From NCBI GenBank assembly GCA_965657215.1, contig CBFHNR010000007.1, positions 1 to 64,000 on the forward strand: a stretch of DNA of 64,000 nucleotides. Direction: 5' to 3'. Below the pieces are notes generated by a model that had not been told where the DNA came from, made no database searches, and saw only the letters and a list, made by a program, of their open reading frames with translations. Below, one piece after another: positions 44,020-51,843 of the stretch (within the stretch, counting starts at the first letter, position 1; every line of letters begins with the position of its first letter). A program made the translations under genes and the position numbers. This stretch comes from JAHEJA01 sp965657215. Its GTDB lineage: Bacteria > Pseudomonadota > Alphaproteobacteria > Rhodobacterales > Rhodobacteraceae.

Positions 44020-44900
44020 GTCTTTACGCTCACTTGTGATGCTGCTTGTTTCAAATGAGCCAACAGGGCTTGCACCTTAAACGTGCGATGTAAATCAACA
44101 TGCGTCACCAACCACAGAGAGGTTTCCCATTCCTCCAAAGCTGGCATCACTTCGATCAAGCCATCACGCACCGCTTTACTTCGTTCAGCAAAGCCAATGC
44201 CGATACCTAAGTTAAGAGCCGAATGCAAAACCCGCACGTCCGTCGCACGAAACACGATCTGGCTTTCAGGGACGTTTTCGGCCAACCATTTGAAATGAGG
44301 CGCACGCGCAGGCGTGATATCATGAGACACAAACCGATGGGTTTTCAGATCCTCAATTCCCTTTGGAATTCCAAATTGATCGATATAGGCTTGTGAGGCA
44401 AACAAGCCCACTTGGATTTTGACAAAAGGTTGAACAACATTGTCAGGATCCGTCACCGCCGATCCCGCACGAATGGCAACATGGGCCTCGCCATATTCAA
44501 GCCGATAGACACGCTCGCTTGTGAGAAACCGAATGCGGACATCAGGGTGTTGACGTTGAAAACGATCCAACAAAGGCACCAAAGCATCCGCAGTTTCCAC
44601 CAAAGAGGTCACAACGATTTCCCCTTCGACACTGTCCCCTTGTCCTTTGAGGCGGCTCACGAGTTGGGAAAACTGATCCTCCGTGGCTTGAGCCACGCGA
44701 AACAAATCCTGCCCTGCTTCGGTCGGCGTATACCCACGCGCATGGCGTTGAAACAGCTTGACCCCCATACGCGCCTCAAGCGCATCAATATGACGAATGA
44801 TGGTTGCATGATGCACATCCAACGCCTTGGCTGCGCCACTCACCGTGCCCGCTTCGACAACCTTAAAGGCGGATTTCACCTCATCCCAATTCTCCATCAC
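44016..44900 (-). CDS. LysR-family transcriptional regulator
   Basis: A 294-residue LTTR. The N-terminal helix-turn-helix (about 5-65) has G-A-A-K-A-L-D-V-H-H-A-T-I-I-R-H-I, and the rest is a substrate-binding domain. The double His and I-I-R in the recognition helix are unusual for the family consensus (S-x-P-A-V-S-R-Q-I). It has no obvious target operon: atp genes and ffh are essential and not normally LTTR-controlled. ATG at 44900 or 44897 are both possible. Confidence 0.92.
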   Translation of the reverse strand: MMENWDEVKSAFKVVEAGTVSGAAKALDVHHATIIRHIDALEARMGVKLFQRHARGYTPTEAGQDLFRVAQATEDQFSQLVSRLKGQGDSVEGEIVVTSLVETADALVPLLDRFQRQHPDVRIRFLTSERVYRLEYGEAHVAIRAGSAVTDPDNVVQPFVKIQVGLFASQAYIDQFGIPKGIEDLKTHRFVSHDITPARAPHFKWLAENVPESQIVFRATDVRVLHSALNLGIGIGFAERSKAVRDGLIEVMPALEEWETSLWLVTHVDLHRTFKVQALLAHLKQAASQVSVKT

Positions 44901-45063
44901 CGGCGCCCTTCATGTGTCACTGTTCCAAGTCTCAGATGCGAGTGTGATCAACCCCTCAGAATTTTGCAACACCAAAGCCTCGTCCACATCCTATCAAAGC
45001 AAGATTGACTCTCCCCCCGTTTCACGTTAAATCCCCCAAAAATCACGGAAGTCATAAGCTTCC

Positions 45064-45118
45064 GGTCCTAGTCTTTATTAGGATCGCCCCCCGTCAGCGA
45101 GGATTCGCCCACGGGGGC
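45064..45118 (+). other. Two consecutive hairpins in the ffh leader
   Basis: A small stem TCCTA / TAGGA (45065-45069 and 45078-45082) is followed by a larger one, GCCCCC(C)GT / ACGGGGGC (45086-45094 and 45111-45118), with a 16-nt loop. They lie 65-120 bp before the ffh ATG. No T-run follows, so it is not a plain terminator. It could be a leader structure or a small RNA. Confidence 0.45.
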
Positions 45119-45184
45119 TATCGTATATTGCAGAGACCGTTCTTATATCTTCTTGAGCGAAACTAGGAATAAGGACCAAAAACG

Positions 45185-46699
45185 ATGTTTGAAAATCTGT
45201 CCGACCGCCTCTCTGGCGTTTTTGATCGACTGACCAAACAAGGTGCCTTATCCGAAGATGACGTAAAAACCGCCCTTCGTGAGGTTCGCGTCGCTCTACT
45301 TGAGGCCGATGTCTCCCTTCCTGTTGCGCGTGATTTTGTCAAGGCGGTCCAAGACAAGGCCACAGGCCAAGCGGTGACAAAATCTATTACGCCCGGACAA
45401 CAAGTCGTCAAAATTGTGCACGACGAATTGGTGCATGTCCTCACAGGGGACGAAGACGCAGGCAAGCTCAAAATCGACAGCCCCCCCGCGCCGATCTTGA
45501 TGGTCGGTTTGCAAGGCTCTGGTAAAACCACAACCACGGCCAAACTCGCCAAACGCCTCAAAGAAAAAGACGGCAAGCGTGTCCTGATGGCGTCCCTCGA
45601 CGTCAATCGCCCCGCCGCGATGGAACAGCTGCAAATCTTGGGTGTTCAAATCGGCGTCGATACCCTCCCCATTATCAAAGGCGAAGACCCCGTCGCCATT
45701 GCCAAGCGCGCGAAAACCCAAGCTGCCTTGGGCGGATATGATGTCTATATGCTCGACACCGCGGGCCGCTTGCACATTGACCAAGAACTGATCGCCCAAG
45801 CCGCCGCCGTGCGCGATGTGGCCAATCCCCGTGAAACGCTCTTGGTGGTGGATGGTCTAACGGGTCAAGACGCTGTGAATGTCGCCACGGAATTTGACGA
45901 CAAAATCGGCGTCACAGGCGTCGTCCTCACGCGAATGGACGGCGATGGCCGCGGCGGTGCGGCGCTCTCGATGCGCGCAGTCACAGGCAAACCAATCCGC
46001 TTTGTCGGACTTGGCGAAAAAATGGACGCGATCGAAACCTTTGAGCCCGATCGTATCGCAGGCCGCATCCTTGGCATGGGCGATATCGTCGCCTTGGTTG
46101 AAAAAGCCCAAGAAACCATTGAGGCCGAACAAGCCGAACGCATGATGAAACGGTTCCAAAAGGGCCAGTTCAACATGAATGATCTGAAAATGCAGCTCGA
46201 ACAAATGTCAAAAATGGGCGGCATGGAAAGCATCATGGGCATGCTCCCAGGTATGGGAAAAATGGCAAAACAAGCCGCAGAGGCAGGCATTGACGACAAA
46301 GTCCTCAGCCACCAAGTGGCCCTCATCAATTCAATGACCAAAAAAGAACGCGCCAATCCGCAAATCCTGCAAGCCAGCCGCAAAAAGCGCATCGCCGCAG
46401 GGGCGGGATTAGAGGTCAGCGATCTCAACAAGCTTCTCAAAATGCAGCGCCAAATGTCCGACATGATGAAAAAGATGGGCAAAATGGGCAAAGGCGGCAT
46501 GCTTAAACAAGCCATGAAAGGCATGATGGGCAAAGGCGGCGGAATGCCCGCTGGTATGGACCCAAGCCAAATGGACCCCAAAGCCCTCGAAGCCGCCGCA
46601 AAACAAATGGGCGCAGGCCTTCCTGGCAAACTCCCCGGCCTCGGCGGAATGGGCGGCGGCCTCCCCGGCGGCCTGAGCGGTTTCGGGAAAAAGAAATAA
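45185..46699 (+). CDS. ffh: Signal recognition particle protein Ffh
   Basis: A 504-residue SRP54. The N domain is at about 1-95. The G domain has the P-loop G-L-Q-G-S-G-K-T at 108-115, D-T-A-G-R and T-R-M-D-G-D. The M domain is methionine-rich. The C-terminus has a long Gly/Met/Pro-rich tail, G-G-M-P-A-G-M-D-P-S-Q-M, longer than in E. coli Ffh (453). It binds 4.5S RNA and signal sequences and targets ribosomes to FtsY. A ribosome binding site (AATAAGGA) lies upstream. Confidence 0.97.
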   Translation: MFENLSDRLSGVFDRLTKQGALSEDDVKTALREVRVALLEADVSLPVARDFVKAVQDKATGQAVTKSITPGQQVVKIVHDELVHVLTGDEDAGKLKIDSPPAPILMVGLQGSGKTTTTAKLAKRLKEKDGKRVLMASLDVNRPAAMEQLQILGVQIGVDTLPIIKGEDPVAIAKRAKTQAALGGYDVYMLDTAGRLHIDQELIAQAAAVRDVANPRETLLVVDGLTGQDAVNVATEFDDKIGVTGVVLTRMDGDGRGGAALSMRAVTGKPIRFVGLGEKMDAIETFEPDRIAGRILGMGDIVALVEKAQETIEAEQAERMMKRFQKGQFNMNDLKMQLEQMSKMGGMESIMGMLPGMGKMAKQAAEAGIDDKVLSHQVALINSMTKKERANPQILQASRKKRIAAGAGLEVSDLNKLLKMQRQMSDMMKKMGKMGKGGMLKQAMKGMMGKGGGMPAGMDPSQMDPKALEAAAKQMGAGLPGKLPGLGGMGGGLPGGLSGFGKKK

Positions 46700-46700
46700 T

Positions 46701-46744
46701 GCCTTCTTCTTTTCCAAAATATCCTCGCCGAAGGCATCCCCGCC
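46701..46744. repeat. Dispersed intergenic repeat, copy 2
   Basis: GCCTTCTTCTTTTCCAAAAT followed by ATCCTCGCCGAAGGCATC and CCCGCC closely matches 35431-35473. It also begins right after a stop codon (ffh, 46697-46699). Here the extra hairpin of copy 1 is absent. Confidence 0.75.
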
Positions 46745-46832
46745 TTCATTCCGTGCAAACGGTAACAGCGGCGTATCGCATCCCAACTGACACAAAATCA
46801 GCCATGCGGCAGCATGTCCGAAAGGTCAGGCC

Positions 46833-47357
46833 ATGCTGACCAATGCCCCCACTCTCCACTCAGATACCCTAATCCTGCGCGGTCCTGAAAAACGCGATGC
46901 GGAGCCTGTGATCAATTTCCTCTTGGATCAAGACCGCGCCGCAGGGTTCGGATCGTCTCCAAATCGTGGGGATGCATGGCGGTGGTTTTCTCTGAATGTG
47001 GGTCATTGGCATTGGCATGGCTACGGCTATTTCACCATTGAAACCAAAGAAGGTGACATCGCTGGCATCAGCGGCATTTGGAACCCAGAAGGATGGCCAG
47101 AACCCGAAGTCGGTTGGGTCGTCTTTGACGGCTTTGAAGGTCGCTCCATCGCTTATGAGGCCGCAACACGCGCGCGCCGCTGGGCCTATGAGGATCTCGG
47201 CTTCACCACCCTCACCTCGAACATTGTGCCCGGCAACACGCGGTCCGTCAAATTGGCCGAACGCATGGGGGCGACCTATGAGCGGACCTATATGAACATT
47301 AATATGGGCGAAGACATGCTCTATCGTCACCCCGCGCCAAGTGAGGTGATCGCATGA
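46833..47357 (+). CDS. GNAT-family N-acetyltransferase
   Basis: A 174-residue acetyltransferase of the RimJ/RimL-like group. The acetyl-CoA loop is recognised in the region R-S-I-A-Y-E-A-A-T-R-A-R-R-W-A, and the C-terminal motif N-T-R-S-V-K-L-A-E-R-M-G is typical. Substrate unknown. It lies in the ffh-rpsP group, as in many Rhodobacterales, and its stop overlaps an ATG of a possible 26-codon frame. Confidence 0.9.
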   Translation: MLTNAPTLHSDTLILRGPEKRDAEPVINFLLDQDRAAGFGSSPNRGDAWRWFSLNVGHWHWHGYGYFTIETKEGDIAGISGIWNPEGWPEPEVGWVVFDGFEGRSIAYEAATRARRWAYEDLGFTTLTSNIVPGNTRSVKLAERMGATYERTYMNINMGEDMLYRHPAPSEVIA

Positions 47358-47365
47358 GATACCGC

Positions 47366-47403
47366 ACCGACGCAATACCGACGTTTAACCGACGCAATAC
47401 CGA
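47366..47403. repeat. Exact 16-bp direct repeat between GNAT and chorismate mutase genes
   Basis: ACCGACGCAATACCGA occurs at 47366-47381 and 47388-47403, start-to-start 22 bp. Because 22 is not a multiple of three, it is not a protein repeat. Partial copies (ATACCG) flank it. It lies just before the ribosome binding region of the chorismate mutase gene. Confidence 0.7.
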
Positions 47404-47426
47404 ACCGCATTTGGGGGGATCAAAAC

Positions 47427-47723
47427 ATGACTGACGCCGTCACCCGCGCTGCTGACATTCTCAAAGGACATCGCGCCAGCATCGACCGCTTGGATGCGAT
47501 TTTGGTCTATACCCTAGGCGAACGCTTCAAGCATACCCAAGCCGTGGGCAAGCTCAAAGCAGAACACGATTTGCCCCCCTCTGATCCGACACGCGAAGAA
47601 AACCAAATCGCGCGTCTCGAAGCCCTTGCAACCGAGGCCGACCTCGACCCCGAGTTTGCTAAGAAATTCCTGAACTTCATCATTCAGGAAGTCATACGAC
47701 ACCATAAACAACACCAATCTTAG
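47427..47723 (+). CDS. Chorismate mutase, AroQ type
   Basis: A 98-residue monofunctional AroQ-fold chorismate mutase, converting chorismate to prephenate for Phe and Tyr. It is all helical, with the active-site pattern I-D-R-L-D-A-I-L-V-Y near the start, K-L-K-A-E-H, and R-E-E-N-Q. It is encoded between ffh and rpsP. GGGGGA lies upstream of the ATG. Confidence 0.92.
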   Translation: MTDAVTRAADILKGHRASIDRLDAILVYTLGERFKHTQAVGKLKAEHDLPPSDPTREENQIARLEALATEADLDPEFAKKFLNFIIQEVIRHHKQHQS

Positions 47724-47762
47724 GGGTTCGCCCCTATCCGCCATTCTTAAGGAGAACAAACA

Positions 47763-48137
47763 ATGGCTATGAAAATCCGTCTTGCCCGTGGTGGCTCAAA
47801 AAAGCGTCCTTTCTATCGTATCGTTGCGGCTGATAGCCGTATGCCACGCGATGGTCGCTATGTTGAAAAACTCGGCACATATAACCCACTTCTTCCAAAA
47901 GACAGCGAAGAGCGTGTAAAAATGAATGTTGAGCGCGTTCAGTACTGGTTGGGCCAAGGCGCACAGGTCACTGACCGTGTGTCTCGCTTCCTAGAAGCCG
48001 CAGACGTGCTTCCTAAGAAAGAGCGCAACAACCCGAAAAAAGCGGTTCCAGGCAAAAAAGCCCAAGAGCGTGCAGAAGAAAAAGCAGCCAAAGCAGCAGA
48101 AGCCTCCGAGGCAGCTGCAGCACCTGCAGAAGAGTAA
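47763..48137 (+). CDS. rpsP: 30S ribosomal protein S16
   Basis: A 124-residue S16. The N-terminal 80 residues (M-K-I-R-L-A-R-G-G-S-K-K-R-P-F-Y-R-I-V-A-A-D) are the conserved core. The rest is an alanine, lysine and glutamate-rich extension common in alphaproteobacteria. AAGGAG lies 8 nt before the ATG. A strong terminator follows, separating it from rimM and trmD, which in many bacteria are cotranscribed with it. Confidence 0.98.
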   Translation: MAMKIRLARGGSKKRPFYRIVAADSRMPRDGRYVEKLGTYNPLLPKDSEERVKMNVERVQYWLGQGAQVTDRVSRFLEAADVLPKKERNNPKKAVPGKKAQERAEEKAAKAAEASEAAAAPAEE

Positions 48138-48144
48138 ATTCAAA

Positions 48145-48175
48145 TTGGCCCGAATTCAGGTTCGGGCCATTTTTT
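48145..48175 (+). terminator. Rho-independent terminator after rpsP
   Basis: A stem TGGCCCGAA / TTCGGGCCA, loop TTCAGG, followed by six T. It lies 8 bp after the rpsP stop. Confidence 0.92.
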
Positions 48176-48192
48176 CCGCTTAGGGTATTGAA

Positions 48193-48339
48193 ATGTTTCG
48201 GTTAATTCGACTTGTATTTTTTGTGTCTCTCGCATTTGTCGCTGGAATGATCTATGAAACACAATCAAATACAATTCAAATTGACCGCTGTCTCAACGCT
48301 GGAGGACAGTGGAATGAGATCGGTTTCTGTGAAAGGTAA
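48193..48339 (+). CDS. Small single-helix membrane protein, 48 residues
   Basis: A short frame, ATG at 48193 to TAA at 48339. Residues 1-20 (M-F-R-L-I-R-L-V-F-F-V-S-L-A-F-V-A-G-M-I) form a hydrophobic helix. The tail has two cysteines in R-C-L-N-A-G-G-Q-W-N-E-I-G-F-C-E, which could form a disulfide in the periplasm. It lies between the rpsP terminator and rimM, ending 6 bp before the rimM ATG. Similar small proteins with C-x-x-x-G-G-x-W are remembered at this place in other roseobacters, supporting a real gene. Function unknown. Confidence 0.72.
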   Translation: MFRLIRLVFFVSLAFVAGMIYETQSNTIQIDRCLNAGGQWNEIGFCER

Positions 48340-48345
48340 CCCGTC

Positions 48346-48867
48346 ATGAGCGACTTGATTTGTGTAGGTTCTATTGGAGGCGCCTTTGGCGTCAAAGGGG
48401 AGGTCCGCGTCAAAAGCTTTACCGCCGATCCCCTTGCTATTCTTGATTATGCACCGCTGGTAACAGAAGACGGGTCGCGAGATTTTGATTTGGTGTTAAC
48501 AGGCCAAACCAAAAACGGCCTGACCGCAAGAATGACAGGAATTGTCTCCAAAGAAGACGCCGATGCCCTGAAGGGCGTCAAACTCTTTGCACCGCGTGAT
48601 CGTCTTCCTGAAACAGAGGATGACGAATTTTATTACGCTGATCTTGTTGGCTTGACGGTCTATGATACAGGCGGCACAGCCCTTGGAACCGTAAAATCCG
48701 TACAAAACCACGGGGCGAGCGATCTATTGGAAATCAAACTTCCAACCACATCCGCAACCGTCCTCTTACCCTTTACAAAAGCCGCAGTTCCAACTGTAGA
48801 TATTGCCACTGGTCGTATTGTCGCCGATCCGCCATCGGGGGTCTTTCCGGACGATGTCACAGAATAA
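48346..48867 (+). CDS. rimM: Ribosome maturation factor RimM
   Basis: A 173-residue RimM. The N-terminal beta-barrel begins C-V-G-S-I-G-G-A-F-G-V-K-G-E-V-R-V-K, and the PRC-like barrel has D-E-F-Y-Y-A-D-L-V-G-L and V-L-L-P-F-T-K-A-A-V-P. It helps 16S rRNA processing and 30S head assembly by binding S19. It overlaps trmD by 14 bases. Confidence 0.96.
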   Translation: MSDLICVGSIGGAFGVKGEVRVKSFTADPLAILDYAPLVTEDGSRDFDLVLTGQTKNGLTARMTGIVSKEDADALKGVKLFAPRDRLPETEDDEFYYADLVGLTVYDTGGTALGTVKSVQNHGASDLLEIKLPTTSATVLLPFTKAAVPTVDIATGRIVADPPSGVFPDDVTE

Positions 48868-49651
48868 ATCACACGGCAAACTGTCGATCTCTGCATCGCT
48901 CAAGCCACGCGAATTGATGCAGCATAACCCACGGTTGGCCAAGACATGGACAGCACAGATTATCACCTTGTTTCCACAGGCTTTTCCTGGTGTCCTCGGG
49001 GCGAGTCTGACGGGCAAAGCCCTCCAAGATCGCAAGTGGGCTTTGGACACAATTGACCTGCGCGCCTTTGGTGATGGAAAACACAAAAACGTCGATGACA
49101 CACCTGCGGGCGGAGGCGCTGGTATGGTTCTGCGCGCCGATGTTGTGGGCAAGGCCATAGACCACGCGGCGGCAAACGCACCGCAGGGGCGGCCTATTGT
49201 GTACCTGTCTCCACGCGGCAAACCCTTCACCCAAGCCAAGGCCCAAGAATGGTCCCAAGGATCTGGCGTGATCCTCTTGTGCGGCCGCTTTGAAGGGGTC
49301 GATCAACGTGTTTTGGACCACTACAACATAGAAGAGGTCTCGCTCGGTGATTTCGTCCTCACAGGCGGTGAAATTGCGGCACAAGCGATGATTGACGCGA
49401 CGGTTCGCTTGCTTCCTGAGGTTCTCGGAAATGCCGCCTCCACCGAGGAAGAAAGCCATTCAAACGGGCTATTAGAACACCCTCAATACACCCGCCCTCC
49501 GGTTTGGAACGGCCTCGACATCCCCGAAGTGCTGCAATCTGGGCATCATGGAAAGATCGAGAAATGGCGCAAAGAGCAATCGCATCAGCTCACCCAAGAA
49601 AGACGACCAGATTTGTGGGCGGCCTTTACAGATCACCACGGCAAAGACTAA
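48854..49651 (+). CDS. trmD: tRNA (guanine37-N1)-methyltransferase TrmD
   Basis: A 265-residue SPOUT methyltransferase that makes m1G37 and prevents frameshifting. Knot motifs are T-P-A-G-G-G-A-G-M-V, L-L-C-G-R-F-E-G-V-D-Q-R and E-V-S-L-G-D-F-V-L-T-G-G-E. An N-terminal extension of about 35 residues (K-S-H-G-K-L-S-I-S-A-S) is typical for this order. The ATG at 48854 lies inside the end of rimM, suggesting coupled translation. Longer in-frame starts have no support. Confidence 0.95.
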   Translation: MSQNKSHGKLSISASLKPRELMQHNPRLAKTWTAQIITLFPQAFPGVLGASLTGKALQDRKWALDTIDLRAFGDGKHKNVDDTPAGGGAGMVLRADVVGKAIDHAAANAPQGRPIVYLSPRGKPFTQAKAQEWSQGSGVILLCGRFEGVDQRVLDHYNIEEVSLGDFVLTGGEIAAQAMIDATVRLLPEVLGNAASTEEESHSNGLLEHPQYTRPPVWNGLDIPEVLQSGHHGKIEKWRKEQSHQLTQERRPDLWAAFTDHHGKD

Positions 49652-49947
49652 CGGGCCCAAATCGGTGATTTTGACCAAAAATCACCCTAAATGACCTGTA
49701 TTTTCGCAAGAAAATCCCTTGCGGTCACACCCATTTGCCACTAATTACCGCACCAGTGGTTCAAGGGGGATTCTATGTCCCCTCTTTCTGTTGTGGCTCC
49801 TTCGGTCATGAATATGCAGATCCTCCACATCAAGTAATGACGACCTAATTCTCTGGCGGGCTGAATTTTCGGGACCCGATCGAAGACCAAGAGCTCTGAG
49901 GCGCGCAACAAACTTTACGGACCAACCGTAAGCATAGGAGAATAGCG
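49652..49947 (+). promoter_or_regulatory. rplS leader region with a possible 20-codon leader peptide
   Basis: This 296-bp region before rplS holds a short frame at 49775-49837 (M-S-P-L-S-V-V-A-P-S-V-M-N-M-Q-I-L-H-I-K) preceded by GGGGGA. It must contain the rplS promoter and could hold a translational control element, as ribosomal protein leaders often do. No defined structure could be assigned by eye. Confidence 0.4.
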
Positions 49948-50331
49948 ATGGATATTATCGCACAGATTGAAGCGGAACAAATTGCCGCTCTCGGGGCAGA
50001 CATTCCCGATTTCAAAGCCGGCGACACAATTCGCGTAGGTTACAAAGTGACCGAAGGCACACGGACACGTGTTCAGAACTACGAAGGTGTTTGCATTGCA
50101 CGTAACAACGGCAAAGGCATCGCGGGTTCATTCACAGTTCGCAAAATTTCATTTGGTGAAGGCGTGGAACGTGTATTCCCACTTTACTCAACAAACATCG
50201 ACAGCATCACAGTTGTTCGCCGCGGCCGTGTTCGTCGTGCGAAGCTTTACTACTTGCGCTCACGTCGTGGTAAATCTGCTCGTATCGCAGAAGTTACAAA
50301 CTACAAGCCGCTATCTGGCGATAAAGCATAA
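49948..50331 (+). CDS. rplS: 50S ribosomal protein L19
   Basis: A 127-residue L19, starting M-D-I-I-A-Q-I-E-A-E-Q and ending with the basic segment L-Y-Y-L-R-S-R-R-G-K-S-A-R-I. It sits at the 30S-50S interface. TAGGAGA lies 7 nt before the ATG. It is separated from trmD by a leader of nearly 300 bp and followed by rpmE after 11 bp, so rplS-rpmE is probably its own transcript. Confidence 0.98.
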   Translation: MDIIAQIEAEQIAALGADIPDFKAGDTIRVGYKVTEGTRTRVQNYEGVCIARNNGKGIAGSFTVRKISFGEGVERVFPLYSTNIDSITVVRRGRVRRAKLYYLRSRRGKSARIAEVTNYKPLSGDKA

Positions 50332-50342
50332 GGATTGGCGAT

Positions 50343-50564
50343 ATGAGAAAAGATATCCACCCAGACTATCACTTCATCGACGTCAAAATGACCGATGGCA
50401 CAATCATCAAAATGCGCTCAACATGGGGCAAAGAAGGCGACACAATGGCGCTTGATATTGACCCAACTGCGCACCCTGCATGGAACGGTGGCAGCACACG
50501 TCTTCTTGATCAGGGCGGTCGTGTTTCCAAGTTTAAAAAGAAATACGAAGGCTTGGGCTTCTAA
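50343..50564 (+). CDS. rpmE: 50S ribosomal protein L31
   Basis: A 73-residue L31 (M-R-K-D-I-H-P-D-Y-H-F-I-D-V-K-M-T-D-G). The C-terminal V-S-K-F-K-K-K-Y matches the family. It lacks the C-x-x-C zinc motif, i.e. the zinc-free C-minus form, since the sequence has no cysteine. In bacteria with paired forms this type can replace a zinc-binding L31; only one copy is seen here. Confidence 0.95.
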   Translation: MRKDIHPDYHFIDVKMTDGTIIKMRSTWGKEGDTMALDIDPTAHPAWNGGSTRLLDQGGRVSKFKKKYEGLGF

Positions 50565-50587
50565 GCTCACTTCCTTCTGGATTTCAA

Positions 50588-50616
50588 AACGCCGCTCTTT
50601 GAAGCGGCGTTTTTTA
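50588..50616 (+). terminator. Terminator after rpmE
   Basis: A stem AACGCCGCT / AGCGGCGTT (with loop CTTTGA) followed by a run of T. It ends the rplS-rpmE transcript. Confidence 0.92.
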
Positions 50617-50665
50617 TTGATATACGCAATTTATAGACATCATTGGCACGTCGTCGTTCCCACTT

Positions 50666-51841
50666 TTGCATTTTGAGGACAGCACACTGAAGCAACCAGA
50701 CAGCATTACGACACTGCCAGATAACAGTGCGATTTGGATCTATGTCTCTGAATATGCACGCCATGGCGCCGTCAGCGGGCTTGTGCACCGTATCCTTGAA
50801 CAGCGTCCAGACTTGTCGCTCGTCCTGACCTCAACGCACATCACCTTTAACTATCAAGACGCACGTATCACTGTCCTCAACGATTTTCAGGAAACGACGC
50901 AAACGCGATCCCAATTCTTTGCCTCTTTCGCACCCCATGTTGTCATATGGGTTGGAGGAAGCTTGTCGCATGCCATGATGTCAACGTTCCAAGGTCCAGA
51001 AACCTGTGCCATCTTAGCGGACGCCCACGCGGATGGATTCGCCTTACGCAAAATGGCGTTTCTGCCGAATCCAGACAAACGAACATTACAAAGCTTTGAT
51101 GCGATATTTCCCATCGATCAAGCCGCTCAAAATACATTGGCCAAACTCGGGATTGTTCCCGAAAAATTTACCGCCTGCGGCGCAATGCAGACCTCTATCG
51201 CGTTGGATCAGAGCCAAGCACAGAACCAACAAGAGCCGCTCAGTATTGGCTCACGGAACTGTTGGTATGCGGCCCAACTTAGCCCAGACGAATTACCCTT
51301 AATTTTGCGCGCGCATCAAACTATTTTGCGACTTAGCCACAGTACCTTGTTGTTGCTCGCGGCCCAATCAAAGGCCCATGCCTCAGGGGTAGCACGCACC
51401 TTGAGCGCCTTCAATTTGCGCAGCGCAATATTGGGGCCAGACGCCGCGCCAGATGCAAATATCCAAGTTGGAATTCATATCTGCGACAGGGGCGATGATA
51501 TTGCTCTTTATCGTGCGGCCTCCGTGAGCTTTTTAGGACACTCCCTCCTATCAGGCCAAAGGGGAACATCCCCGACCCAAGCGGCGGCTGTGGGCTCCGC
51601 GATTTGTTATGGGCCTAATAGCTCAGATCACTCCGAGCTGTATTCCAAACTCGCCCAAGTCGGCGGCGCGCGGATGATCAATGACGCTGATAGTCTGGCC
51701 CAAGCTGTTGGACATATGTTGACCGCATCCAATGCGGCCACAATGGCCTTGAATGCATGGAGCGTAATGACAGAAGGTGCCGAGATTACAGATCACATTG
51801 TTGACCTTGCGCTCGGTCATTTGGATGAGATAGGCATTTAG
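50666..51841 (+). CDS. Divergent Kdo-transferase-like (KdtA/WaaA, GT30) protein
   Basis: A 391-residue protein resembling 3-deoxy-D-manno-octulosonic acid transferases over most of its length (Q-R-P-D-L-S-L-V-L-T-S-T near 50, P-H-V-V-I-W-V-G-G, F-D-A-I-F-P-I-D, and a C-terminal G-T-S-P-T-Q-A-A-A-V-G region). The usual N-terminal membrane helix and the H-x-S-V-G-E catalytic segment are replaced (W-I-Y-V-S-E-Y-A-R-H-G). The first start is TTG at 50666 without a ribosome binding site. It precedes lpxK by 2 bp, so a lipid A core role is likely, but catalytic activity is uncertain. Confidence 0.75.
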   Translation: MHFEDSTLKQPDSITTLPDNSAIWIYVSEYARHGAVSGLVHRILEQRPDLSLVLTSTHITFNYQDARITVLNDFQETTQTRSQFFASFAPHVVIWVGGSLSHAMMSTFQGPETCAILADAHADGFALRKMAFLPNPDKRTLQSFDAIFPIDQAAQNTLAKLGIVPEKFTACGAMQTSIALDQSQAQNQQEPLSIGSRNCWYAAQLSPDELPLILRAHQTILRLSHSTLLLLAAQSKAHASGVARTLSAFNLRSAILGPDAAPDANIQVGIHICDRGDDIALYRAASVSFLGHSLLSGQRGTSPTQAAAVGSAICYGPNSSDHSELYSKLAQVGGARMINDADSLAQAVGHMLTASNAATMALNAWSVMTEGAEITDHIVDLALGHLDEIGI

Positions 51842-51843
51842 AT

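Noticed and set aside
45865..46758. 297-codon Pro-rich frame antisense to ffh
   Set aside because: It mirrors the Gly/Met-rich ffh tail, which gives prolines in reverse, and starts in the intergenic repeat. No independent evidence for expression.
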